This document shows, piece by piece, positions 21,545 through 29,400 of a stretch of DNA of 32,982 nt; position 1 is the first letter of the stretch; each line of letters opens with the position of its first letter. Source of the DNA: Pseudomonadota bacterium (GTDB lineage: Bacteria > Pseudomonadota > Gammaproteobacteria > Burkholderiales > Burkholderiaceae). The notes under the pieces are model-generated. The model ran no database searches, was not told the origin of the DNA, and saw only the letters and a program-made list of their open reading frames with translations. The position numbers and the translations under genes were made by a program. The DNA lies in contig CAUJJP010000064.1 of NCBI GenBank assembly GCA_963205525.1, positions 1 through 32,982 of the forward strand, read 5' to 3'.

Positions 21545-23788
21545 ATGAAGTCTGACCACCGCGGCGCGCTGTGCGCCCTCGCCATCGCCGCCGCAACGCC
21601 CGGCATGTCCTTGGCCCAGACGGCGGCCGCGCCTGCTGCGTCGGCCGCCTCGGCGCCCGTGCAGCGCATCGAGATCACCGGCGGGCGCGACGCCAGCGAC
21701 GAGCAGCGCCGGCGCGCCACCGCGGCCAAGATCGTCATCGGCCGCGAGGAGATCGAGCAGTACGGCGACGCCAGCATCGGCGAGACCCTGCGCCGGCTGC
21801 CGGGCGTGACCGCCTCCGGCGGCCCCGGGCGCGGCGGCGCGCCGCGGCTGCGCGGGCTGGGCGGTGGCTACACCCAGCTGCTGATCGACGGCGAGCCCAT
21901 CCCGCGCGGCTTCTCGCTCGAATCGCTGACCCCGGACGAGGTGGAGCGCATCGAGATCCTGCGCGCGCCGACCGCCGAGACCGGCGCGCGCGCGATCGCC
22001 GGCACCATCAACATCGTGCTGCGCGAAGGCTGGCGCCGGCGCCTGAACGACCTGCGCCTGGGCGTGGGGGTCGAGCGCGGCCGGCTCTCGCCCAACCTGC
22101 ACTGGAGCTGGAACGACAACTTCGACGCGCTGAGCGCCAACCTCAACGCCGGCAGCCATCTGCGGCGCAGCGAAGACGCGAGCCGGGTCGAATCCGACTG
22201 CAGCGGCGGCGACGAACCCGGCCGCTGGACCGAGCAGCGCCTGTCGAGCAGCACGCGCCGCGGCCTGAGCGCGAACGCGCGGCTGCAGTGGCGGCTCGGT
22301 GAAGGCGGCGACATGCTGCTGCTGGCGCCGGGGCTGTTCTTCGGCGAGTCGCGTGCCAGCAGCCTTGCGCAGCGCCAGACCCTGGCCGGTGCGGCGAGCT
22401 ACGACGCCGCCAGCGACGAGTCCGAAGGACGCTTCACCAGCCTGCGCCTGAACGGCCAGTGGCGCCAGCGCCTGGGCCCGGGCCGGCTCGAGTCCAGCCT
22501 CAGCGGCGGCCTGTGGCGCAGCGAGTCGAGCAGCGCGCGCGAGGAGTCGGCCGCCGGCGTGCTGCTGCGCCGCCAGGACGACCGCAGCGACACGCGCGAG
22601 CACTCGCTGCGCCTGAATGGCAAGTACAGCCTGCTGCTGGGTGGCGACGACGCCGGCCGCGGCGAGCACAGCGGGGTGGCCGGCTACGAGCTGGAGACGG
22701 CGCGGCGCAGCGAATCGCGCCGCCTGTGGGAGGACGGCGAGCTGCAGCTCGGCGACTTCGGCGACAGCCTGCGCGCCGAGGTCCAGCGCCTGGCGCTGTA
22801 CGCGCAGGACGAGTGGGCGCCGACGCCGCAATGGGCGCTGCACTTCGGGCTGCGCTGGGAAGGCATACGCACGGTCGGCGACGCGGGCGATGTCGCCGAT
22901 GCGGCCGGCGCACGCCGCGGCCCCCACCTGGACCGTGTGCTCACCCCGCTCGCGCACGCGGTGTGGAAGCCCGACCCCGCCAGCCGCAGCCAGCTGCGCA
23001 TCAGCCTCACGCGAAGCTGGCGTGCGCCCGGCCTGTCCAGCCTGATCGCACGCCCGCGCCCCGACGAGCGCTACCCGCTGGACGGCCCCAACAATCCCAG
23101 CGCGCCGGACCGCGCCGGCAACCCGGATCTGCGCCCGGAGCTTGCGACCGGCATAGACCTCGCCTGGGAGCACTACCCGGCCGGCGGCGGCGTGCTCAGC
23201 GCCAGCGTCTTCCAGCGCCGCATCCGCGACCTCATGCGCAGCGTCGTCGCGCTCGAGGACGTGCCCTGGAGCCCAGTGCCGCGCTGGGTCGCGCGCACGC
23301 GCAACGTCGGTGACGCCAGCGCCCAAGGCCTGGAGCTGGAGGCCAAGGGCCGGCTTGACGGCTGGTGGGAGGGCGCGCCGCGCACCGAGCTGCGCGCCAA
23401 CCTCTCGCTGTGGCATTCGCGCGTGGACGGCGTTCCCGGCCCCGACAACCGGCTCGAGCAGCAGGCCGACGGGGCGCTCAACTTCGGCCTCGACCACGCC
23501 TGGCGCGGCACCCCGCTGAAGACCGGCGCCAACCTGAACTGGGTGCCCGGCTACCGCACGCGCAGCAGCGCGACCCAGATCGTCGAGGTCGGCGCGCGCC
23601 GCGTGCTCGACCTCTACGCGCTGTGGACGGTGGAGCCCGGGGTTGCGCTGCGCCTGTCGGCCGGCAACGCCCTGCCGCGCGACAGCGAGGAACTGAGCCT
23701 GTACGACGACGGCAGCCAGCGCGCGGCGCTGCGCACGGTCTCGCCCTCGGCCATCGCCTGGCGGCTGCAGTTCGAGCTGCGCCTGTAG
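21545..23788 (+). CDS. TonB-dependent outer-membrane receptor
   Basis: This 747-residue protein is a TonB-dependent transporter. A signal peptide (residues 1-24, ending SLAQ) is followed by an alanine-rich spacer and VQRIEITGGR, the usual start before the plug. The plug spans about residues 55-160, with SIGETLRRLPGVT, PRLRGLGGGYTQLLIDGEPI and EVERIEILRAPTAETGARAIAGTINIVLRE. The rest is a beta-barrel rich in alternating aromatic and charged strands, with the conserved NPDLRPE region near 530. It ends in leucine rather than the more usual phenylalanine. Substrate is unknown: iron chelates, cobalamin or sugars are possible and no neighbour points to one. The start ATG 21545 lacks a Shine-Dalgarno. 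Confidence 0.9.
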   Translation: MKSDHRGALCALAIAAATPGMSLAQTAAAPAASAASAPVQRIEITGGRDASDEQRRRATAAKIVIGREEIEQYGDASIGETLRRLPGVTASGGPGRGGAPRLRGLGGGYTQLLIDGEPIPRGFSLESLTPDEVERIEILRAPTAETGARAIAGTINIVLREGWRRRLNDLRLGVGVERGRLSPNLHWSWNDNFDALSANLNAGSHLRRSEDASRVESDCSGGDEPGRWTEQRLSSSTRRGLSANARLQWRLGEGGDMLLLAPGLFFGESRASSLAQRQTLAGAASYDAASDESEGRFTSLRLNGQWRQRLGPGRLESSLSGGLWRSESSSAREESAAGVLLRRQDDRSDTREHSLRLNGKYSLLLGGDDAGRGEHSGVAGYELETARRSESRRLWEDGELQLGDFGDSLRAEVQRLALYAQDEWAPTPQWALHFGLRWEGIRTVGDAGDVADAAGARRGPHLDRVLTPLAHAVWKPDPASRSQLRISLTRSWRAPGLSSLIARPRPDERYPLDGPNNPSAPDRAGNPDLRPELATGIDLAWEHYPAGGGVLSASVFQRRIRDLMRSVVALEDVPWSPVPRWVARTRNVGDASAQGLELEAKGRLDGWWEGAPRTELRANLSLWHSRVDGVPGPDNRLEQQADGALNFGLDHAWRGTPLKTGANLNWVPGYRTRSSATQIVEVGARRVLDLYALWTVEPGVALRLSAGNALPRDSEELSLYDDGSQRAALRTVSPSAIAWRLQFELRL

Positions 23789-23790
23789 TG

Positions 23791-23816
23791 GCGCGGCCGG
23801 CCTGATCGGTCCGCGC
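23791..23816. terminator. Hairpin between convergent receptor and arfB genes
   Basis: GCGCGGCCG and CGG-t-CCGCGC pair with one bulged base just after the receptor stop. The position between converging genes fits a terminator, though a T-run is missing. Confidence 0.4.
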
Positions 23817-23841
23817 GCCTGCTGCGGCTGCTGCGGCCCGC

Positions 23842-24258
23842 TCAGACCTCGGGCACCCGGCCGCGGCCGGCCTTGATCCTGGCCTGCGCCGCCTTCGCCT
23901 GCAGCCGGCGCTGGCGTGAGGCCCAGGTCGGCGCGGTCGGCCGGCGTGGCGCCGGCACATGGCTGGCGGCGTCGACCAGCGCCTGCAGCCGGACCAGTGC
24001 CGCGGCCCGGTTCAGCGGCAGGCTGCGATGGTCCTGCGCCTTGATCACGACCACGCCCGCGGCGTTGATGCGCTGGTCGGGCAGGGCGAGCAGGCGAGCC
24101 TTGACGACCTCCGGCAGCGAGGAGGCGTGGATGTCGAAGCGCAGGTGGACCGCGTTGGCCACCTTGTTCACGTTCTGACCGCCCGCGCCCTGGGCGCGCA
24201 CGGCGTCGAACTCGACCTCGCGCGGGTCGATGTGCGGGCGCGCCGGCCTGGCCTTCAT
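23842..24258 (-). CDS. arfB: Alternative ribosome-rescue factor ArfB (peptidyl-tRNA hydrolase)
   Basis: This 138-residue protein is the size of E. coli ArfB (140). The catalytic GGQ motif is at residues 26-28 in RAQGAGGQNVNKV, a segment shared with class I release factors. The basic C-terminal tail (RRLQAKAAQARIKAGRGRV) is the part that enters the empty mRNA channel of a stalled ribosome. It releases nascent chains from non-stop complexes. I chose ATG 24258 because homologues start near there and IDPREVEFDAVRA follows closely. A CACAAT box lies six bases upstream and there is no Shine-Dalgarno. Confidence 0.93.
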   Translation of the reverse strand: MKARPARPHIDPREVEFDAVRAQGAGGQNVNKVANAVHLRFDIHASSLPEVVKARLLALPDQRINAAGVVVIKAQDHRSLPLNRAAALVRLQALVDAASHVPAPRRPTAPTWASRQRRLQAKAAQARIKAGRGRVPEV

Positions 24259-24264
24259 CACGCG

Positions 24265-24270
24265 ATTGTG
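24265..24270 (-). promoter_or_regulatory. arfB: Candidate -10 box adjacent to the arfB start codon
   Basis: The minus strand reads CACAAT, then six bases, then the arfB ATG. A transcript starting seven or so bases after the box would begin at the start codon itself, suggesting a leaderless mRNA. No -35 was identified. Confidence 0.35.
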
Positions 24271-24347
24271 GTCCCGGCCCCTGCAAACGCGGGCTTGCGC
24301 CGCGACCGTGAGCTGCCACATTGGAGTCCTCACTGCGGGAGGCCAAG

Positions 24348-24944
24348 ATGTTCGAGTGCAAGACCCTGTTCGCCGCCATCGCGGCAGTCACTTGCTTGGG
24401 TGCTGCGCAGGCCAGCACCGTCGTCGCCAGCCACGTCATGAACCCTGCCAGCGTCGCGCCCTGCTGCTTCGTCAGCGAGACGCTGGCGACGCCGTTCACG
24501 CTGCAGGTGGGCGACACCCTGGACCAGACCGTCACTTTCACGGGCGACGCGCTGGTCAGCATCAACCACGAGGATGCGATCTGGTTCCTGAACCTCACCG
24601 GTCCGTCGCAGACGATGCAGGTGTCGGGGACGATCGAGTTCCTGAACCCGAGCGCGAACCTGATGACGGGCCCGATCGCGCTCCCGACGCAGACGAACTC
24701 GTTCATCCACGTCGGCTTCTACGTGCCCGAAAGCGCCTACAGGCTGGGCGCGGGAGCGATCAGCTTCTCCGGCGTGCGGCAGATCCTCACCATAGACTCC
24801 AGCGACAGCCTGGAGCCGCGCACCTACGACCAGGTCGTGCTGAACTACTTCACCTCAGCGGTGCCGGAGCCGACGAGCTGGGCGCTGATGCTGGGCGGTC
24901 TGGGCCTCGTGGGCTGGGCCGGGCGGCGGCGGTCCGCCGCCTGA
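24348..24944 (+). CDS. PEP-CTERM sorting-domain protein
   Basis: This 198-residue protein has a Sec signal peptide (TLFAAIAAVTCLGAAQAS) and a C-terminal PEP-CTERM anchor: VPEPTSWALMLGGLGLVGWAG followed by RRR. Exosortase cleaves such proteins and they end up outside the inner membrane, often linked to exopolysaccharide. The middle region is rich in beta-strand-forming residues and threonine/serine and has a CC pair near residue 40; I do not recognise a further domain. ATG 24348 has a GGGAGG Shine-Dalgarno eight bases upstream. The gene diverges from arfB and converges with the M20 hydrolase gene. No exosortase gene is in the window. Confidence 0.88.
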   Translation: MFECKTLFAAIAAVTCLGAAQASTVVASHVMNPASVAPCCFVSETLATPFTLQVGDTLDQTVTFTGDALVSINHEDAIWFLNLTGPSQTMQVSGTIEFLNPSANLMTGPIALPTQTNSFIHVGFYVPESAYRLGAGAISFSGVRQILTIDSSDSLEPRTYDQVVLNYFTSAVPEPTSWALMLGGLGLVGWAGRRRSAA

Positions 24945-24964
24945 ACGCACGCCGTTCCCCGTTC

Positions 24965-24980
24965 GCCGATCGCGATCGGC
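24965..24980. terminator. Perfect 16-bp palindrome between convergent genes
   Basis: GCCGATCGCGATCGGC reads the same on both strands and lies between the PEP-CTERM stop and the M20 hydrolase stop. It can form a seven-pair hairpin in either direction, so a bidirectional terminator is plausible despite no T-run. Confidence 0.45.
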
Positions 24981-24981
24981 C

Positions 24982-26229
24982 TCAGCCGGTGAGCAGCTCC
25001 GCCAGCGTGCGCGCTACCACCTGGGTCGCGCGCCGCAGGTCTTCCAGCCGCAGGTGCTCGTCGGCGCGCTTGGCGTTGCTCTCGCGCACGCTGCGTGGGC
25101 CGGCGCCGTAGATCGCGGCCGGGATGCCCAGCGCGCCGAACAGTCTCACGTCGGTGTACAGCGGCGTGCCGCGCGCCGGGATGGGTTCGCCGAACACCGT
25201 CTGGCCGTGGCGCTGCAGCGTCTGCACCAGCCGCGCGTTGCCGGCGTCGGGCTGCCAGGCCTGCGCCAGCAACAGGCGGCGGCACTCGATGCGGATGCCC
25301 GGGCAGGCCGCTGCCGCCGCGCCGATGGTGCGCCGGATCTCGGCTTCCACCGCCGCCGGGTCTTCCTCCGGGATCATGCGCCGGTCGAGCTTGAACACCA
25401 CGCGCCCGGGGACGACGTTGGTGTTCGTGCCGCCCTCGATGCGGCCGACATTGAGGTAGGGATGGGTGATGCCCGGTACCTGCGAGACGACGCCGCGGTA
25501 GCCCTCGTTGAGCGCGTACAGCGCGTTCAGGATGGCGACCGCGGCCTGCAGGGCGTCGACCCCGGTGTCGGGGATGGCGGCGTGCGCCATCGTGCCGTGC
25601 ACCGTGACCTCCATCTGCAGGCAGCCGTTGTGCGCGGTGACGACCTCGTAACTGAAGCCGGCAGCGATCAGCAGGTCGGGCCGCGTCAGCCCCTGCGCCA
25701 GCAGCCAGCCCGGTCCGAGTTCGCCGCCGAATTCCTCGTCGTAGGTGAACAGCAGCTCGACGCCGCCGCGCAGCGCCAGTCCCTGCGCGGCGGCAGCGGT
25801 CTCCAGCGCGCGCAGGGCGAAGGTGTAGGTCGCGAAGTCGCTCTTGCTCACCGCCGCCGCGCGGCCGTACAGGCGGCCGTCGACGATCTCGGCGCCGTAG
25901 GGGTCGTGCGTCCAGCCCTCGCCCGGCGGCACCACGTCGCCGTGCGCGTTGAGCGCGATCACCGGGCCGCCCTCGGCATAGCGACGGCGTACGACGAGGT
26001 TGGTGATGCTCTGCATGCCGGCGGCCTGCACCTGCGGCGTCGGCACCGGGTGGCGCTCGGCCGCCAGGCCCAGTGCCGCCAGCAGCTCGGCGCAGCGCTC
26101 GGCGTGCGGCGCGTTGTCGCCCGGCGGGGTGTCGGTGGGCACGCGCACCAGGGCCTGCAGGAACTGCAGCTCGGCGTCGAAGGAGGCGTCGACACAGGCG
26201 TCGATGGCGGCGTACAGGTCGGGGTTCAC
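24982..26229 (-). CDS. M20-family metallohydrolase (ArgE/DapE-like) of the urate cluster
   Basis: This 415-residue protein is an M20 amidohydrolase of the ArgE/DapE/CPG2 branch. The first metal motif ALNAHGDVV (H96, D98) and the YDEEFGG motif (E165, E166) are intact. At the bridging-aspartate position of GRGxxD the protein reads LYGRAAAVSKSD, with Val127 where Asp is expected and D131 four residues later. GTG 26229 overlaps the TGA of the uraD-allantoate amidohydrolase gene (GTGA), so it is translationally coupled to purine degradation. It may act on an ureide or an N-acyl/N-carbamoyl amino acid; that is inference. It is the last gene of the leftward cluster. Confidence 0.82.
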   Translation of the reverse strand: MNPDLYAAIDACVDASFDAELQFLQALVRVPTDTPPGDNAPHAERCAELLAALGLAAERHPVPTPQVQAAGMQSITNLVVRRRYAEGGPVIALNAHGDVVPPGEGWTHDPYGAEIVDGRLYGRAAAVSKSDFATYTFALRALETAAAAQGLALRGGVELLFTYDEEFGGELGPGWLLAQGLTRPDLLIAAGFSYEVVTAHNGCLQMEVTVHGTMAHAAIPDTGVDALQAAVAILNALYALNEGYRGVVSQVPGITHPYLNVGRIEGGTNTNVVPGRVVFKLDRRMIPEEDPAAVEAEIRRTIGAAAAACPGIRIECRRLLLAQAWQPDAGNARLVQTLQRHGQTVFGEPIPARGTPLYTDVRLFGALGIPAAIYGAGPRSVRESNAKRADEHLRLEDLRRATQVVARTLAELLTG

Positions 26230-27983
26230 AAGGCCTCGCACAGGTGCAGGAATGCCTGGACGCACAGATACGCGTCTTCGGCGGTGATGGTTTCGAGCGG
26301 GTTGTGGCTGATGCCGGCGTTGCCGCCGCGCACGAACAGCATGGACTGCGGCATGACGTGGTGCAGCATCATGGCGTCGTGGCCGGCGCCGCTGGGCATG
26401 CGGTGCAGCGGCAGCCCCAGCGCCTGCACGGCGGCGGCCCAGCGCGCGCTCCAGGCCGGGTCGCAGGGCGCGGCGGCGGCACGCATGGTTTCCTCGATCT
26501 GCAGCGCCACGCCGCGCCGCTGCGCGATCTCCTGCGCCTGCGCCAGCAGCTCGGCCGCGCCCTCGTCGCGCAGCGCGTCGCTGGGCGCACGCAGGTCCAG
26601 GCTGAAGCGGCAGCGGCCGGGAACGACGTTCACCGAGCCGGCCGGCACCTCCAGCATCCCGACCGTGGCCACCATGGGCGGGTGGCGCGCGGCGCAGGCC
26701 TCGGCCGCCAGCACCAGCTCGGCGGCGGCGGCGGCGGCGTCGTGCCGCTGGTCCATGGGCGTGGTGCCGGCGTGGCTGGCGCGGCCGATGTACTCCCCGG
26801 CAAAGCGGCGTGCGCCGTTGATCGCGCTCACCACCCCGAGCGGCAGGTCCAGCGCGTCCAGCACCGGACCTTGCTCGATGTGGATCTCGACGAAGCCGAG
26901 GTAGCGCGCCGGGTCGCGCCGCAGGGCGGCGATCGCCCCCATGCTCGCCGGCAGTCCGGCGCCGCGCATCGCTTCGCGCATGGCCACGCCCTGGGCGTCG
27001 CGCAGGTCCAGCCAGGCGGGGTCGAAGCGGCCCGCGAGCGCGCTCGAGCCGAGGAAGCTGGTGGCGTAGCGCTGGCCCTCCTCTTCCGCGAAGGCGACCA
27101 GCTCGATGCCGTGGCGCAGGCGTCGGCCCTGGGCGTGCAGCGCCTGCACCGCCGCCAGCGGCGCCAGGATGCCGAGCCGGCCGTCGTAGCGGCCGGCGTT
27201 GCGCACTGTGTCGTAGTGGCTGCCGGTGAGCAGGCGCGGCGCCTCGACCGTGCTGCCGTGGTAGACGCCGACCACGTTGCCGAGCGCGTCGTGCGCCACC
27301 TCGTCGAAGCCGCACGCCTGCATCCAGTGCGCGATCTTCTGCGCGCAGGCGCGGTGGGCGCCGCTCAGATAGCTCACGCACAGCTCGCCGCGGTCGGCGA
27401 AGGGCGGCTCGCTGTGGGCGGCCAGCGCCTGCGCCCAGTCCCAGACCTGGGCGCCCAGCTGCGGCTGGATCTGCAGCCGCTCGTGCAGCCGGATCTGCGC
27501 GATGCGGTGGACCTGGCGTAGGCATTCGGCAAACTCGAAATCGGCGCCGTGGCCGAGCCGGCGCTGCAGGCTGGCGATGATCTCGCTGCGCGCGAGGCCG
27601 TCGCCGCGCGGGCCGCGCACGGCGACGATGAAAGGCCAGCCGAAGCGCTCTCGGTAGGCGGCGTTGAGCTGGCGCAGCTGCGCGAACTCCTCGGCGCTGC
27701 ACTGCGCCAGGCCGGCGCGCCCCTGCTCCTGCGCCGATGCCGGCGTCAGCGCCACCCTGGCCGCCAGTTCGGGGTGGGCGCACAGCAGTGCCAGCTGCGC
27801 CTGGCGCCCGGCCGCGCGCACCACGCCGGCGAGCGCGTGCAGCAACTGCGCGCAGCTCGCGAACGGGCGCTGCGCGGCGGCGCGTGCGGCGATCCAGGGC
27901 GAGTGCTCGTAGACGCCGTCCAGCAGGGCCGCGAAGCCCTCTGCGCTGGCGGCGTTGAGCGCTTGCAGGGTGGTGTGGTTCAC
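26226..27983 (-). CDS. uraD-allC: OHCU decarboxylase - allantoate amidohydrolase fusion
   Basis: This 585-residue protein fuses two urate-pathway enzymes. Residues 1-170 are OHCU decarboxylase (UraD): catalytic H70 in CAHPELAARVA, then SAQEQGRAGL and LNAAYRERFGWPFI. Residues about 175-585 are an M20 allantoate amidohydrolase/carbamoylase: GSHYDTVRNAGRYDGRLG (254-271, metal ligands H256 and D267), FAEEEGQRY, IEQGPVLD, SHAGTTPM and GAGHDAMML. UraD turns OHCU into S-allantoin; the second domain turns allantoate into ureidoglycine with release of ammonia and CO2. The two steps are not consecutive, since allantoinase (puuE, next door) acts between them. GTG 27983 lies six bases after the puuE stop. 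Confidence 0.9.
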   Translation of the reverse strand: MNHTTLQALNAASAEGFAALLDGVYEHSPWIAARAAAQRPFASCAQLLHALAGVVRAAGRQAQLALLCAHPELAARVALTPASAQEQGRAGLAQCSAEEFAQLRQLNAAYRERFGWPFIVAVRGPRGDGLARSEIIASLQRRLGHGADFEFAECLRQVHRIAQIRLHERLQIQPQLGAQVWDWAQALAAHSEPPFADRGELCVSYLSGAHRACAQKIAHWMQACGFDEVAHDALGNVVGVYHGSTVEAPRLLTGSHYDTVRNAGRYDGRLGILAPLAAVQALHAQGRRLRHGIELVAFAEEEGQRYATSFLGSSALAGRFDPAWLDLRDAQGVAMREAMRGAGLPASMGAIAALRRDPARYLGFVEIHIEQGPVLDALDLPLGVVSAINGARRFAGEYIGRASHAGTTPMDQRHDAAAAAAELVLAAEACAARHPPMVATVGMLEVPAGSVNVVPGRCRFSLDLRAPSDALRDEGAAELLAQAQEIAQRRGVALQIEETMRAAAAPCDPAWSARWAAAVQALGLPLHRMPSGAGHDAMMLHHVMPQSMLFVRGGNAGISHNPLETITAEDAYLCVQAFLHLCEAL

Positions 27984-27989
27984 AAGCCG

Positions 27990-28997
27990 TCAGCGCCAGA
28001 CGAAGGCGGTATCGGGGTCGAACGGGTGCACGCGCTGCCAGTGGCGCGCGATGTCTATGCGTCGCGCCACCCAGACCCGGTCGTGCGCCTGCACGTGGTC
28101 GAGAAAGCGCTGCAGCGCGCGCAGCCGCCCGGGGCGTCCGAGCAGCCTGCAGTGCATGCCCACGCTCATCATCGAGGGCTGCTCGGCGCCCTCGGCGTAG
28201 TGGACGTCGAAGGCGTCGCGCAGGTAGTGGAAGAAGGGGTCGGCGTGGCTGAAACCCTGCGGCAGCGCAAAGCGCATGTCGTTGCAGTCCAGCGAATAGG
28301 GGACCACGAGCTGCGGCGCCAGGCCGCCGTCGCTCCTGCGCACCTGCAGCCACAGCGGCAGGTCGTCGCCGTAGTAGTCGCTGTCGTAGACGAAGCCGCC
28401 GTGGTCGGCGACCAGGCGTCGCGTCGCCGGGCTGTCGCGGCCGGTGTACCAGCCCAGGGCGTGCACGGCGTCGCGGGCGTCGCGCCGCTCGCCGCTCAGG
28501 CCTTCGATGGCGGCCACGCACTGCGCCAGGTGGGCGCGCTCGGTGGCTTCGTCGAGCTGCTGGTAGTGGATCCAGCGCCAGCCGTGGCAGGCGATCTCGT
28601 GGCCGCCGGCGACGAAGGCGGCGGCGACTTCGGGGCAGCGCTGCAGCGCCATGCCGACGCCGAACACGGTGAGCGGCAGGCCGCGCAACTCGAACTCGCG
28701 CAGGATGCGCCATACCCCCACCCGCGACCCGTACTCGTAGATGCTCTCCATGCTCAGGTGGCGCGCCGGGTAGGCGGCGGGGTTGAACAGCTCGGAGAGG
28801 AACTGCTCGCTGCCGGCGTCGCCATGCAGCACGCTGTTCTCGCCGCCCTCCTCGAAGTTGAGGACGAACTGCAGCGCCACGCGCGCGTCGCCCGGCCACT
28901 GCGGATGCGGCCGCAGACGGCCGTAGCCGGCGAGGTCACGCGGGTAGCGCGGGTAGCGCGGGTGGCGGGGATCGAAACCGGGGTCGGGTGCGGGCAC
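27990..28997 (-). CDS. puuE: Allantoinase PuuE (polysaccharide-deacetylase family)
   Basis: This 335-residue enzyme hydrolyses allantoin to allantoate. It is the deacetylase-fold (PuuE) type, unrelated to amidohydrolase AllB. Family landmarks are RDLAGYGRLRPHPQWP, ARVALQFVLNFEEGGENSVLHGD, SEQFLSE, YEYGSRVGVWRILREF, HEIACHGWRWI, YTGRDSPATRRL and YDSDYYGDDLP. GTG 28997 is the furthest upstream start in this frame, with only a weak ribosome-binding site. A three-copy 9-bp repeat near the start encodes HPR-YPR-YPR. It heads the leftward urate operon and diverges from uraH 46 bases away. Confidence 0.92.
   Translation of the reverse strand: MPAPDPGFDPRHPRYPRYPRDLAGYGRLRPHPQWPGDARVALQFVLNFEEGGENSVLHGDAGSEQFLSELFNPAAYPARHLSMESIYEYGSRVGVWRILREFELRGLPLTVFGVGMALQRCPEVAAAFVAGGHEIACHGWRWIHYQQLDEATERAHLAQCVAAIEGLSGERRDARDAVHALGWYTGRDSPATRRLVADHGGFVYDSDYYGDDLPLWLQVRRSDGGLAPQLVVPYSLDCNDMRFALPQGFSHADPFFHYLRDAFDVHYAEGAEQPSMMSVGMHCRLLGRPGRLRALQRFLDHVQAHDRVWVARRIDIARHWQRVHPFDPDTAFVWR
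28940..28966. repeat. puuE: Three 9-bp tandem repeats in puuE
   Basis: GCGGGTAGC, GCGGGTAGC and GCGGGTGGC occur in a row and encode three (Y/H)PR tripeptides near the PuuE N-terminus, just before the conserved DLAGYG motif. Confidence 0.75.
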
Positions 28998-29043
28998 GGC
29001 TTGCGATATCGTGAGAGATCATGAGTGTGCACCGGGAATCCAT

Positions 29044-29400
29044 GTGGGACGTCTGAGCACCCATGTCCTCGATACCGCGCACGGCTGCCCGGCAGCCGGC
29101 ATGCGCGTGTCACTGCGCCGGATAGGCGCAGACGGCAGCGCGCAGGAGGTCAAGGCCGTGATCCTGAACGCCGACGGCCGCCCCGACGGCCCGCTGCTCG
29201 CCGGGCCGCAGATGGCGGTCGGCCGCTGGCGCCTGTGCTTCGAGGTGGCGGCCTACTTCCGTGCCCGCGGCGTCGCCTTGCCCGAGCCGCCCTTCCTCGA
29301 CGTGGTGAGCCTGGACTTCGGCATCGCCGACGCCGATGGCGACTACCACGTGCCGCTGCTCGCCAGCCCCTGGAGCCTGGCCAGCTACCGCGGATCGTGA
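29044..29400 (+). CDS. uraH: 5-hydroxyisourate hydrolase
   Basis: This 118-residue transthyretin-like enzyme hydrolyses 5-hydroxyisourate to OHCU. It begins with the family signature GRLSTHVLDTAHGCPAAGM and ends with the diagnostic C-terminal tetrapeptide YRGS; YHVPLLASPWS lies just before it. Length agrees with the usual 110-120 residues. I chose GTG 29044, which places the start directly before the signature; an earlier in-frame GTG at 29011 would add 11 unconserved residues. It is co-transcribed with puuD (GTGA overlap), so the enzyme that makes 5-hydroxyisourate and the one that uses it are coupled. Confidence 0.93.
   Translation: MGRLSTHVLDTAHGCPAAGMRVSLRRIGADGSAQEVKAVILNADGRPDGPLLAGPQMAVGRWRLCFEVAAYFRARGVALPEPPFLDVVSLDFGIADADGDYHVPLLASPWSLASYRGS

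Noticed and set aside
20363..24706. A 1447-codon minus-strand frame spanning receptor, arfB and PEP-CTERM genes
   Set aside because: Only its last 354 codons (the metalloprotease) have recognisable motifs and a strong Shine-Dalgarno; the rest is antisense to well-supported genes.
24982..28899. A 1305-codon minus-strand frame ending in the M20 hydrolase
   Set aside because: The upstream two thirds lie out of frame over uraD-allC and puuE; the true start is the GTG at 26229 overlapping the previous stop.
29004..29011. CGATATCG palindrome between puuE and uraH as an operator or shared -10
   Set aside because: Eight bases is too short to support an operator, and neither direction gives a good promoter spacing.
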